Numbered from the stretch's first letter, positions 1-6,552 are shown. The stretch is DNA of 11,033 bases from Acidobacteriota bacterium (GCA_003222555.1 QHWL01000206.1:1-11033); one strand, 5' to 3'. Translations and numbers: made by a program. Notes: a model not told the origin generated them from the letters alone.

Positions 1-758
1 TTGACGCCCGCATCGTGAGCGGCCGCGGCGAGGGCCGGCCGATCCGGTCCCTCGCCGACGATCACGAGTCTCGCGTCGGTGACCGACAGGCGCACCATAG
101 CCATCGCCTGGATCAGGCGGTCGACGCCCTTCCGGGGCTCCAGCCGGCCCACGAACAGCACGTGACGACCGTTCTCTGGCATGTCGACGGGTCGCACCGT
201 TGCCGTTCGGAATCGATTCACGTCGACCCCATTTGGCACGATCTCGTAGTCGCCAGGAAAGTGTTGCGCGATGGTGCGCCGCGCAGCGTCGGAGACGGCC
301 AGGCGGACGCGGATGCGCCGCATCAATGGCGCGAGCAGTCGGCCGTACCGGCGATACCATCGGTGTCCGTGCTCGCGGTGTGTGTGAAACGTTGCGACCA
401 CTGGGACTGCGGACTGCTGGAGGACAAACCATGGCACCAACGGCATGAGCGGCTCGTGCATGTGCAGCACGTCGAATCGCCGCGTGCGAAACAGGTCGGC
501 GACGCGCCGCCAGGAACGCGGATCGAGACAAAAGCCCGTTTCGGTGCCGCCGATGACGAGTGACACTGCGCGGCCGAGCGTCAACTCGTCGTCGCAGAGA
601 GGCGCCGATGAGGCGCCGAACACATCGACGTGATGTCCGAGCTGCCGAAGCGCACGGGCCTGGGCCCGAATGTGCGAGTTCACGCCACCGGTGCGGCCCA
701 GATCGTAGGGAGCGCACACGCCGATGCGGAGCGGGCGGACGGGCCCGACGTCGGTCAT
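1..758 (-). CDS. GT4-family glycosyltransferase (partial, C-terminus outside window)
   Basis: Transfers a sugar from an activated donor to a lipid or glycan acceptor, as GT-B-fold GT4 enzymes do; probably at the inner face of the cytoplasmic membrane (family knowledge). The 252 complete codons begin MTDVGPVRPLRIGVCAPYDL. They show the N-terminal GT-B glycine loop (GRTGGVNSH, ~21-29), an HMHEP segment (~99-103), TFHTHREH (~123-130), the domain linker VPNGVDVNRF (~174-183) and the donor-domain start FVGRLEPRKGVDRL (~202-215). The ExxxxxxxE donor motif should lie past the left edge. The pattern is closest to PimA/PimB-like mannosyltransferases, but donor and acceptor cannot be read. The start ATG (758-756) overlaps the upstream desaturase stop as ATGA, so translation is probably coupled. 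No signal peptide. Family call is secure, specificity unknown. Confidence 0.9.
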   Translation of the reverse strand, partial: MTDVGPVRPLRIGVCAPYDLGRTGGVNSHIRAQARALRQLGHHVDVFGASSAPLCDDELTLGRAVSLVIGGTETGFCLDPRSWRRVADLFRTRRFDVLHMHEPLMPLVPWFVLQQSAVPVVATFHTHREHGHRWYRRYGRLLAPLMRRIRVRLAVSDAARRTIAQHFPGDYEIVPNGVDVNRFRTATVRPVDMPENGRHVLFVGRLEPRKGVDRLIQAMAMVRLSVTDARLVIVGEGPDRPALAAAAHDAGV

Positions 759-1852
759 GCGCCCGAGTGGGCGCGCGAGCGGCGCAGCAGATCGTGCAAC
801 GCAGGGCTGAAGCCGCGTTCGACCGTCGCGTGGTAAGCCGCATCCGGCGCCAACGTCGCGGCCAGCAGCCGGTGCACCCGGCCGAGGTTGTGGTACGGGA
901 GCGATGGAATCCAGTGATGGAGCGCGTGATACCGCAGCCCCACTGGCGCAACGAGCACGCGGCCCGCATCCGCGAGTCGAGTCAGCCGACCGCCTGTGAA
1001 CGCGATCGTACACGAATCGAGAAGTTGCTCGGTCATCGACAACTCGCCCGAATCGCGATCATACCGGTGGGCGGCCAGTGTGCGTACGGCGTTGATGCCG
1101 GACGCGGCGGCACTGGCGACGAACCAGCAAAAAAAGACCGCCGGCGGCACGATGCCAATCCACCAAAGCCCGACCGACGCCCAGACCACCCCGAACGCGG
1201 CCGTTTCCTGCACGCGACCGGCGAGCCCGATCGGCCCACGCCGGACGTAGCGAGGATTGATGACGAGCGCCGAGTATCTTTCCGAGATCGGTCGGCGCAG
1301 CGCCGGAACCACCCACGACAGCGGGGCCAGGATGCCGAATCGAACCGCGAACGCGACGGGCGCGACCAGTGCGGCCATTGCGCATCCGATGATGAGGACC
1401 GGCGGCCGGCGACCGAACGGTACGTATTCCGGATCGGCCTCCGTGCCGTAGCACCGGTGGCGATGGTGATCCGTGTGCACGCCCTCGTACAGGAACGATG
1501 GGATCAGCAGAGGCACTCCGATGAGCACGTTCCACACGAGTGTGAAGGCCGGGACATCCCGCCGTGCGCGGTGCGTGATCTCGTGGATAAAGAGCACGGC
1601 ACGGTACAGCGCGAAGATAGTGATCGGCAATAACGCGATGCGATGCCAACGAGTCGCTGCGACGGCGATCGCGAATGCCGACCAGCCGACGGCCGCCGAC
1701 AAGAGCAGATCGGTCCAGTACATGGCACGGGAGGGCCGAAACCACTCAGCGGGAATCGCGTGGATCGCCTCGTCAATCGCGCGGGACGTCCGGGCGGACT
1801 CGAATGCAGGAAGTGGTGACACAGAGCGCGTCGATCGTACCACAGCCCGCAC
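755..1852 (-). CDS. Membrane fatty acid desaturase (di-iron, three histidine boxes)
   Basis: Integral membrane di-iron desaturase or hydroxylase, expected to introduce a double bond (or hydroxyl) into an acyl chain. The 365-residue product carries the three family histidine boxes: HEITH (90-94), HTDHH with a further H132 (126-132) and HALHH (309-313), followed by H321. Hydrophobic stretches at ~48-66, 72-89, 102-121, 151-172 and 221-250 fit the usual two membrane hairpins. The start is uncertain: the frame opens after a TGA, and the first start codon is GTG at 1852, with weak GGAAG 12-16 bases upstream. GTG at 1843 and 1822 are alternatives; conserved-looking sequence begins near residue 11. 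The stop overlaps the glycosyltransferase start by four bases, which suggests joint work on a lipid or glycolipid (inference). Substrate and regiochemistry unknown. Confidence 0.9.
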   Translation of the reverse strand: MRAVVRSTRSVSPLPAFESARTSRAIDEAIHAIPAEWFRPSRAMYWTDLLLSAAVGWSAFAIAVAATRWHRIALLPITIFALYRAVLFIHEITHRARRDVPAFTLVWNVLIGVPLLIPSFLYEGVHTDHHRHRCYGTEADPEYVPFGRRPPVLIIGCAMAALVAPVAFAVRFGILAPLSWVVPALRRPISERYSALVINPRYVRRGPIGLAGRVQETAAFGVVWASVGLWWIGIVPPAVFFCWFVASAAASGINAVRTLAAHRYDRDSGELSMTEQLLDSCTIAFTGGRLTRLADAGRVLVAPVGLRYHALHHWIPSLPYHNLGRVHRLLAATLAPDAAYHATVERGFSPALHDLLRRSRAHSGA

Positions 1853-1933
1853 GATAACGACGCTTCCGACGGGTCGTCATCGCGAATTGTTTCAGGCATT
1901 CCTCCCCATTTGATCGGACGAAGTGTTCCGCGT

Positions 1934-1961
1934 GTGACCAACACGGTGTAGTACGTGACCA
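1934..1961. promoter_or_regulatory. Direct repeat GTGACCA, 21-bp period, between divergent genes
   Basis: GTGACCA occurs at 1934-1940 and again at 1955-1961, start to start 21 bp, which is two helical turns, so both copies face the same side of the DNA. A small ACAC-g-GTGT palindrome sits between them. The site lies in the 190-bp gap between the divergent desaturase and toxin-antitoxin genes, where a dimeric regulator could bind. Only position and symmetry support a function. Confidence 0.25.
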
Positions 1962-1988
1962 GCCCGCTCCGGGCGAACCTCGAGCTGA

Positions 1989-2017
1989 TTGACAGCCCTG
2001 CTGCCGAGTGTAATACT
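1989..2017 (+). promoter_or_regulatory. Sigma-70-type promoter of the toxin-antitoxin operon
   Basis: A perfect TTGACA -35 box lies at 1989-1994. A plausible -10, AATACT (2012-2017, 4 of 6 consensus bases), follows after a 17-bp spacer. The -10 falls inside the left arm of the inverted repeat at 2010-2029, so a protein on that repeat would block polymerase. The transcript would start near 2024, leaving a short leader with the ribosome site GGAGGGGG (2030-2037). Confidence 0.6.
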
Positions 2018-2029
2018 TATTTGTATTAC
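2010..2029. promoter_or_regulatory. Perfect inverted repeat, likely antitoxin operator
   Basis: GTAATAC (2010-2016) and GTATTAC (2023-2029) are perfect inverted arms around the six-base spacer TTATTT. The site is AT-rich in a GC-rich region, overlaps the predicted -10 and ends one base before the ribosome-binding site. Ribbon-helix-helix antitoxins usually bind such palindromes to repress their own operon, with the toxin as co-repressor (family knowledge); binding here is inferred from position. Confidence 0.65.
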
Positions 2030-2042
2030 GGAGGGGGTTCCG

Positions 2043-2318
2043 ATGCCGATGACCGTCCGGTTGAGCGCGAGAACGGAACGCGCCGTGAACGCCCTGGCGC
2101 GTCGCCGCCGCCAGACGCGATCGGATGTCGTCCGCGACGCGCTGGAGCATTACACCGCCACCAACGGCGGCGACGCCGACCGGCAGGGACGCCCGTATGA
2201 CGCATGGCTCGACGTCATCGGCGTGGTCAGCGCTGGCGCGCGCGATCGAGGGCGAACGACGGGAGAACAGTTCACCGCAATCGTTCGCGAGAAGGCCCGT
2301 GCGCGGCGTGCTCGTTGA
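2043..2318 (+). CDS. vapB: Ribbon-helix-helix antitoxin (VapB-type partner of the PIN toxin)
   Basis: Antitoxin expected to bind and inhibit the downstream PIN ribonuclease and to repress its own operon. The 91-residue product starts MPMTVRLSARTERAVNALAR. Residues 3-8 (MTVRLS) form the DNA-contacting beta strand, followed by helix 1 (~9-22), a turn with Q24-T25-R26-S27, and helix 2 (DVVRDALEHY, ~28-37), the RHH_1/CopG layout. The C-terminal half (~45-91) is the likely toxin-binding tail and ends in a basic REKARARRAR run. I chose ATG 2043 because GGAGGGGG lies six to seven bases upstream. A longer reading from TTG at 1989 would translate the -35 box, the operator and the ribosome site, so it is rejected. 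The end overlaps the toxin start by 20 bases. The family is clear; the vapB name rests on the toxin partner. Confidence 0.85.
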   Translation: MPMTVRLSARTERAVNALARRRRQTRSDVVRDALEHYTATNGGDADRQGRPYDAWLDVIGVVSAGARDRGRTTGEQFTAIVREKARARRAR

Positions 2319-2712
2319 CGCCGGCCCGCTGGTCGCGCTTCTCGACCAGAGCGATTTTCAGCACGCGGCCAGCGTGGCGGCCCTCAGAACGCTCCGCGAT
2401 CCGCTGGTCACGGTCTGGCCCGCCTTCACCGAAGCCATGTATCTGCTGGCGTCGGCGTGGCGCGGTCAGAAGGCCCTGTGGAGCCGTGTGGAAACCGGGG
2501 CGCTGACGCTGGCGCCGCTCGACGAAGGCGATGCGCCGCGCATGCGCGAGTTGATGGAGAAGTATCGCGACCTGCCGATGGACCTCGCGGACGCGGCGTT
2601 GGTCCGGGTCGCCGAGCGCGAAGATCTCACCCGCATCTTCACGCTCGATCGGCGGCACTTCTCGGTGTACCGTCCGGGACGCCGCCGCCGATTTTCGATC
2701 CTGCCGGAGTAA
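2299..2712 (+). CDS. vapC: PIN-domain ribonuclease toxin (VapC family)
   Basis: Mg-dependent endoribonuclease; VapC toxins stop translation by cutting tRNA or rRNA when the antitoxin is lost. The 137-residue protein spans one PIN domain. Acidic active-site candidates are D7 (VLVDAGPLVALLD), E45 (AFTEAMYLL), D95/D98 (PMDLADAALV) and D117 (TLDRRHFSVY); all four PIN acidic positions are present, so the toxin looks active. Length is normal for VapC. The start is GTG 2299, inside the antitoxin gene, with AGAAGG three bases upstream; GTG 2308 with a 12-base spacing is the alternative and would remove three residues. The overlap gives coupled synthesis with the antitoxin. It ends 147 bp before a convergent gene. 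The RNA target cannot be predicted. Confidence 0.9.
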   Translation: MRGVLVDAGPLVALLDQSDFQHAASVAALRTLRDPLVTVWPAFTEAMYLLASAWRGQKALWSRVETGALTLAPLDEGDAPRMRELMEKYRDLPMDLADAALVRVAEREDLTRIFTLDRRHFSVYRPGRRRRFSILPE

Positions 2713-2733
2713 GCGACCAAATCGCAGGATATG

Positions 2734-2792
2734 CAGGAGGACCGTGTGGTTGTCGTTCGCCAAAACAGAGTCGGGTTGACCAGTCCCTCCTG
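2734..2792. repeat. Imperfect inverted repeat between convergent genes
   Basis: CAGGAGGAC (2734-2742) and GTCCCTCCTG (2783-2792) are inverted copies that differ by one inserted base, separated by about 40 bases. They lie in the 147-bp gap between two convergent stop codons, where a bidirectional terminator would be expected. There is no T-tract and the loop is long, so terminator function is doubtful. No other feature is visible in 2713-2859. Confidence 0.2.
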
Positions 2793-2859
2793 TTGAAGGT
2801 GAAGGGTGCAGATATCCGGCCGCGCTCCTTTCGGTCGTGAGGTCGGCGAACCTTGGGGG

Positions 2860-3921
2860 TCACCGCTGGCGCGAATATTTGTAGGGACCAGATATGTGAG
2901 TCACCACGAGGTCCGTTGCCATACCCTTGTCATCGACAATGAACTCGTAACCAAGTCCCAGGCCTTCGAACACCGTCTGCGATAGCGCCACCAGCGGCCG
3001 CGCCGCGTCCTCGTCCAGGCCCACGGCGCCAAGGCCCCCCTCGACGGGCTCGCCGACGATCTTCGCGGTCAACTGGCCGCCGGAGAGCCACACTTCGTAC
3101 GCCCGTTTTTTCCCCCCGTATGTCCCCGTGTAGACGCCGACGTACCGTGCCAGCACCTCCGGCGGCACCGATACTGCGCGACCTGCGGCGTCCGAGAGGC
3201 TGCCCGCCCAGTTGGCGCTGCTGTATTCGCAGATCTGCTCGAGCATTTCCGTATCGGCGGCGAGTGCCATGTCCGCCGTAAACCTCCAGGGCTTTGCGAA
3301 CGCGCCCGGATCGGTGAAGGTCACCTCGACGTGCAGGTGGCCGAAGTCGAGGCGCCGGTAGCGTTCCGTTGTCCGCAGCGCCTCGGTATGCGACACGCCA
3401 TAGCGGCTCACCCACGTTTTGTCGTTGAACCCGTTACTGTCGACGACCAGTGTGTCGCCGTCCCAGCGTCCCACGGAGTACCCCATCCAGCTCGGCGCTG
3501 CGTTGGCTTCCAGCTCGCGACCGTCCATGTGGATGACACGATGGGTCAGGTCGTCATTCAAGATTGCGATGGTGGTCGGCGTCTGGAGGATGCGCTTCCA
3601 GCCGCCAAACCTCTCCGCCTCGGGCCCGCTTGGCCGACATTGATAATAGGGACGCCCCTTGTAATATTCCTGCTGATGCTGCCGGGAACGCTCCAATACC
3701 CACGGCTGCAAGTTGGCGGGATCGGGACGGGCGACGACGGGCCGCGCGTCCCATACACCTGTCAAATCAGGCTTCCCGTCGGGCCCGCGCGGCGCGGGCG
3801 CGGTGAGGTTCGGCTTCCCGTCTGCCTTGCGCGGGATACCGGGCCAGGAACGATCCAGCCATTGGGCATCCGCGGGCATTACGCCCGCGATGAGAACGAG
3901 CACCGCGAGAACCGGCCTCAT
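2860..3921 (-). CDS. Exported GDTLVVD-family protein with C-terminal DUF3471-like domain
   Basis: Function unknown. The 353-residue product starts MRPVLAVLVLIAGVMPADAQ, a signal peptide probably cut after A19. Its core (~50-245) has the marks of a family abundant in Acidobacteriota: GKPDLTGVW (49-57), the segment C95-R-P-S-G-P, SWMGYSVGRWDGDTLVVD (144-161), HTEALRTTERY (178-188), TDPGAFAKPW (213-222) and C241 in EQICEY. C95 and C241 match cysteines in the two paralogues at 6553-8426. Residues ~255-353 (RYVGVYTG ... VVTHISGPYKYSRQR) resemble the small beta domain DUF3471 found behind serine beta-lactamase-like proteins; the other two copies lack it. I chose ATG 3921, rather than the in-frame upstream start at 4023, because AGAGGT sits five to six bases upstream and the signal peptide begins there. 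Transcribed alone, convergent with the toxin gene. Confidence 0.8.
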   Translation of the reverse strand: MRPVLAVLVLIAGVMPADAQWLDRSWPGIPRKADGKPNLTAPAPRGPDGKPDLTGVWDARPVVARPDPANLQPWVLERSRQHQQEYYKGRPYYQCRPSGPEAERFGGWKRILQTPTTIAILNDDLTHRVIHMDGRELEANAAPSWMGYSVGRWDGDTLVVDSNGFNDKTWVSRYGVSHTEALRTTERYRRLDFGHLHVEVTFTDPGAFAKPWRFTADMALAADTEMLEQICEYSSANWAGSLSDAAGRAVSVPPEVLARYVGVYTGTYGGKKRAYEVWLSGGQLTAKIVGEPVEGGLGAVGLDEDAARPLVALSQTVFEGLGLGYEFIVDDKGMATDLVVTHISGPYKYSRQR

Positions 3922-4166
3922 ACATACCTCTGATTTCTCGTGCGGACGACCACGGGCGCCGCACAATGCCGGATGGTAACACGTCGCCGTGGCGGTGGAG
4001 TAGGCGTTCACACTTGCGACCAACAGTGCCGATCACCACGCGCGGATCAGCCAGTAGCGGAAAGCGTCGCTAACAGTCAGCCACAAAAAGGACCTGTGTT
4101 TTCAACCACTTCCAGCAGAGGATGATTTCACTGTCGAACCAGTACACTCCGGAGGTGTCGGACCTT

Positions 4167-4182
4167 CGCCGTGGGCACGGCG
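4167..4182. repeat. 16-bp near-perfect palindrome CGCCGTG-gg-CACGGCG
   Basis: Two perfect seven-base arms (4167-4173 and 4176-4182) flank GG. Pairing continues imperfectly outward (GACCTT versus GAGGTTC), so about 30 bases could form a hairpin. No T-tract follows, so it is not a typical terminator. It may be a protein site in the divergent promoter region. Confidence 0.3.
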
Positions 4183-4294
4183 GCGAGGTTCTCGGCCATT
4201 GTCACCCGTGATAAGGTCTTCTTTGGACCGTCAGACTGGCGATCGCGGCTTTCGAGCGCATGGATCTTCCGGTTCGAAAAGTTGGGTTGCCGAC

Positions 4295-4328
4295 TTTACA
4301 AACTGGCTAACGTCACTATCGAAGTGAC
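4295..4328 (+). promoter_or_regulatory. Candidate cupin promoter with overlapping inverted repeat
   Basis: TTTACA (4295-4300, five of six -35 bases) is followed after 16 bp by TATCGA (4317-4322), a weak -10. The perfect inverted repeat GTCACT-atcga-AGTGAC (4312-4328) covers that -10, as an operator would. It lies about 50 bp before the cupin ATG. The poor -10 keeps confidence low. Confidence 0.3.
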
Positions 4329-4376
4329 AGGCTGCAAGTGGGCGCGCTCTCTGCAGACAGAAAGGACGAAGACCAA

Positions 4377-4877
4377 ATGCTATCCATGCGAACAGTGATG
4401 ATGACCGCAGTGGTGGTGGTGGCGTTTTGTATGGGGTGGCTGGCCAAAACCAGCGCGCAGCAGAAGGCGCCTGGTCCGCTCATCACGTATTTCAGTCACG
4501 AGAAAGTGGACGCATCTTTCGCGCAAGCACTCGCCTCAACAGGCACTAGGGACCTGTTCGCCCGCAAGGATCGACAAGGCCGCACGTGGGCCATTCACTC
4601 CAACAGCCGCGGCAAAGCCGACGAAGGCAAGCCGCATTCACATGAGGATTGGACGGGCGTAGTCGTGATCATGAGCGGCGGGGCAACGTTTATCACGCCG
4701 GGGACCGCGTCAACCGGCCAAGGAGCAAGAGAAACGCCGGAGGGCGGCCGGTTGATTGGATCCGGCGAGTCGCACCGCGTCGGCAAGGGAGACGTGGTGA
4801 TCATTCCTCCGGGCGCGCCGCATATGTACAAGAACATTGAGGAGCCGTTCCGGTATTTGGTGCTGCAGACGCCGTAG
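4377..4877 (+). CDS. Exported single-domain cupin protein
   Basis: Small beta-barrel cupin, 166 residues, probably periplasmic. A hydrophobic stretch (~7-23) and the TSA-QQ junction after A27 form a signal peptide. Cupin motif 1 is GKPHSHEDWTGVVVIMSGG (84-102) with ligands H87 and H89. Motif 2 is GDVVIIPPGAPHMYKN (138-153) with ligand H149 and matches G(x5)PxG(xx)H(xxx)N exactly. At the glutamate position of motif 1 there is T93/G94, so the usual fourth metal ligand is missing. Metal binding by three histidines is possible, but activity cannot be assumed. ATG 4377 is preferred over ATG 4386 because AAAGGA (4361-4366) lies ten bases upstream. The cytochrome gene follows in the same direction after 260 bp. 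A sensing, binding or oxygenase role is equally possible. Confidence 0.85.
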   Translation: MLSMRTVMMTAVVVVAFCMGWLAKTSAQQKAPGPLITYFSHEKVDASFAQALASTGTRDLFARKDRQGRTWAIHSNSRGKADEGKPHSHEDWTGVVVIMSGGATFITPGTASTGQGARETPEGGRLIGSGESHRVGKGDVVIIPPGAPHMYKNIEEPFRYLVLQTP

Positions 4878-4889
4878 CTAAAGGGGCAA

Positions 4890-5036
4890 GCGGAAATCCG
4901 AATAATCGTCGCGGTCCATGGCAGTCGCCTGTGCTCCGCAAAAATTCCGCGCGGAACGGAATCAGTTTCCGCCAGCCTGTGGCGGTGACTGTGGAGATCG
5001 GGTAGAATCCATCGGGATTTGACGGTCGAAGCGGAA
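4890..5036. promoter_or_regulatory. Cluster of five GCGGAA/TTCCGC hexamers upstream of the cytochrome gene
   Basis: The hexamer occurs at 4890-4895 (minus-type GCGGAA), 4945-4950 (TTCCGC), 4951-4956 (GCGGAA), 4967-4972 (TTCCGC) and 5031-5036 (GCGGAA). The second and third form the perfect 12-bp palindrome TTCCGCGCGGAA. The first and last share the ten-mer AAGCGGAAAT. A TAGAAT at 5003-5008 could be a -10 box, though no good -35 precedes it. The array fills most of the 260-bp gap, which has no gene; it reads as a candidate multi-site regulator region. Confidence 0.4.
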
Positions 5037-5086
5037 ATGTCGACTGGAGGCTCGCCGGAGACTATCACGGCCAATCGTCCGGCCGA

Positions 5087-5104
5087 AGCCCATCGGGAAT
5101 CGGA
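5087..5104 (+). repeat. 18-bp direct repeat, copy 1 (intergenic)
   Basis: AGCCCATCGGGAATCGGA ends 33 bases before the cytochrome start codon. An identical copy is found at 5952-5969, inside that gene. The bases just upstream are also similar (GCCGA versus GCCG). Confidence 0.5.
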
Positions 5105-5137
5105 CTCAAGCGAGCGACGTGAGGGAAAGAAGAAATT

Positions 5138-6394
5138 GTGAAGCCGCGCATCGTCACCATCGTCGTGGGCATTGCGTGTCTTGCGCTCGGGGCCACCATT
5201 CAGCGTGCGTACGACACCTGGCAATCGACGGCATCGCAGTCTGCCAAGGCAGTACCGACGCCGGATTCGGCTATCAAGGCGGCCGCGCCTATCTGGACGG
5301 CACTCTCCGTCGACCGTTCGAAGGTTAACTACTCGAACCAGCCATTGTGGGCGTGGGGAGTAACCGAGCCTCCGGGGCCCGATGAAAAACAGGCGGTACA
5401 GGGCGCCCCGGGCACGCCGGCAAACAATCGAAACGCGAACCTCACGCCGGAGGAGCTGAATCGGAAGCGGCGCGCCCACGGCAGCAATCTGGAGTTTTCC
5501 TTCGCTGAGATCCGCAACGTCGATAACCCGAGCGGTGGTGGGACCGTGGTCGATTGGTACCCGGACGATCATCCGAACCCGATGCCGGACGTCGTCAGGC
5601 ACGGCCCGGCGGCACTCGGGACGACTGGCCGCGCCTGCGGAACCTGCCACCTGTCAGACGGGAGTGGTCGCCCGGAAAATGCGTCACCGGCCGGACTGCC
5701 GGTCGGATACATTCTCCGCCAGCTGAACGATTTCAAGCACGACCTCCGCCACAGCTCCGACGCGCGCAAGGCGAACACGAACACAATGACCATGCTGGCG
5801 AAGGCGATGTCCGACGAAGAGATGAAGCAGGCGGCCGAATATTTCGCCTCGGTCAGGTGGCGCCCACATGTGCGGGTCGTGGAAACCAATGTCGTGCCGA
5901 AAACTCAGATTCAAGGCGAGCTGTTCATTCCGACGGGGGAAGCGGGGGCCGAGCCCATCGGGAATCGGATCATCGAGGTGCCAACGGATGTGGAGGAGAA
6001 CCAGGTACTTCGCAGTTCGCACGGCACCTGGATCGCATACGTGCCTGTCGGCTCGATCAGGAAGGGGAGGGAGCTGGTCACGAACGGCGGCATGAAGATC
6101 GTGAACGGTCAGATCGTCCAGGGGAAGACGACGGCATGCGGCACATGCCATGGAGTGGATCTGATGGGGGTCGCTCCCGATGTGCCGCCGCTCGCCGGGC
6201 GGTCTCCAAGCTATCTCGCGCGGCAGATCTTCGACATCCAGCAGAGTGTGCGCAACGGCTCGAATTCCAACGTGACACTGATGAGGATGGTAGTCGACAA
6301 GTTGACGGCCGAAGACATCATCAACATCACCGCGTATCTCTCGTCGCGGCCCGTTTCCCCTCCAGCGAGCAGCCAGCTCTTGACCCGCCGGTGA
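5138..6394 (+). CDS. Membrane-anchored di-haem cytochrome c
   Basis: Exported electron-transfer protein, 418 residues. Residues ~4-20 form an N-terminal anchor or uncleaved signal (MKPRIVTIVVGIACLALGAT). Two CxxCH haem sites are present: C167-G-T-C170-H171 and C334-G-T-C337-H338. Sixth-ligand methionine candidates are M217/M219/M224 (TMTMLAKAMSDEE) and M382/M384 (LMRMVVDKL), each followed by the SDEEMKQAAEYF or TAEDIINITAYLS helix typical of cytochrome c4-like folds. About 110 residues between anchor and first haem (~50-160, with DWYPDDHPNPMPDVV) form an extra segment beyond a standard c4 half; residues ~235-325 link the domains. The start is GTG 5138 with GAGGGA 11 bases upstream. It may pass electrons between a periplasmic oxidase or dehydrogenase and the respiratory chain; no such catalytic partner is recognisable here. 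Confidence 0.85.
   Translation: MKPRIVTIVVGIACLALGATIQRAYDTWQSTASQSAKAVPTPDSAIKAAAPIWTALSVDRSKVNYSNQPLWAWGVTEPPGPDEKQAVQGAPGTPANNRNANLTPEELNRKRRAHGSNLEFSFAEIRNVDNPSGGGTVVDWYPDDHPNPMPDVVRHGPAALGTTGRACGTCHLSDGSGRPENASPAGLPVGYILRQLNDFKHDLRHSSDARKANTNTMTMLAKAMSDEEMKQAAEYFASVRWRPHVRVVETNVVPKTQIQGELFIPTGEAGAEPIGNRIIEVPTDVEENQVLRSSHGTWIAYVPVGSIRKGRELVTNGGMKIVNGQIVQGKTTACGTCHGVDLMGVAPDVPPLAGRSPSYLARQIFDIQQSVRNGSNSNVTLMRMVVDKLTAEDIINITAYLSSRPVSPPASSQLLTRR
5952..5969 (+). repeat. 18-bp direct repeat, copy 2 (within cytochrome gene)
   Basis: Second exact copy of AGCCCATCGGGAATCGGA, here coding for part of the inter-domain linker of the cytochrome (AEPIGNR, ~271-277). Confidence 0.5.
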
Positions 6395-6552
6395 GCCTCG
6401 AACTTACCCTCACAAAATAGTGATCGGCCTGATACTATGGCTTCGCCGCTGGCGATCGCCACCCCTCGCCGATTCCGCCACTGGATCGGCCGGGTCGAAT
6501 GCGTCTCACGCTGGCGTTTCTGAAGGAACAGCAGAATCAACAGGAGAAGCCG

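Larger units (their letters stand above)
3922..4376. other. 455-bp divergent intergenic region without a convincing gene
   Basis: This gap must hold the promoter of the minus-strand gene at 2860-3921 and that of the cupin gene. No long frame has family signal. On the minus strand, a 23-codon frame (4199-4128, MAENLAAVPTAKVRHLRSVL...) has high third-position GC and could be the tail of a decayed gene, but I cannot assign it. Structured elements at 4167-4182 and 4295-4328 are listed separately. Confidence 0.5.

Noticed and set aside
560..1633. 357-codon plus-strand open frame
   Set aside because: It is antisense to the desaturase with its three histidine boxes and to the glycosyltransferase start; its translation is arginine-rich and low in hydrophobic residues, as expected of a shadow frame.
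1504..1944. Start MPETIRDDDPSEASLS after GGGGAGG as an alternative desaturase N-terminus via frameshift
   Set aside because: The frame differs from the desaturase frame, the ribosome site is only about one base from the ATG, and a normal GTG start exists in the correct frame.
4128..4199. 23-codon minus-strand frame MAENLAAVPTAKVRHLRS...
   Set aside because: It looks coding-like in third-position GC but is too short, lacks a ribosome site and matches no family I recognise.
4272..4285. GGTTCGAA, resembling a tRNA T-loop
   Set aside because: No acceptor stem, anticodon arm or D-arm can be built around it.
4595..5650. 351-codon minus-strand open frame across the cupin, the gap and the cytochrome start
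   Set aside because: It runs antisense to two genes with clear motifs (cupin boxes, signal anchor) and shows no domain of its own; long antisense frames are common in GC-rich DNA.
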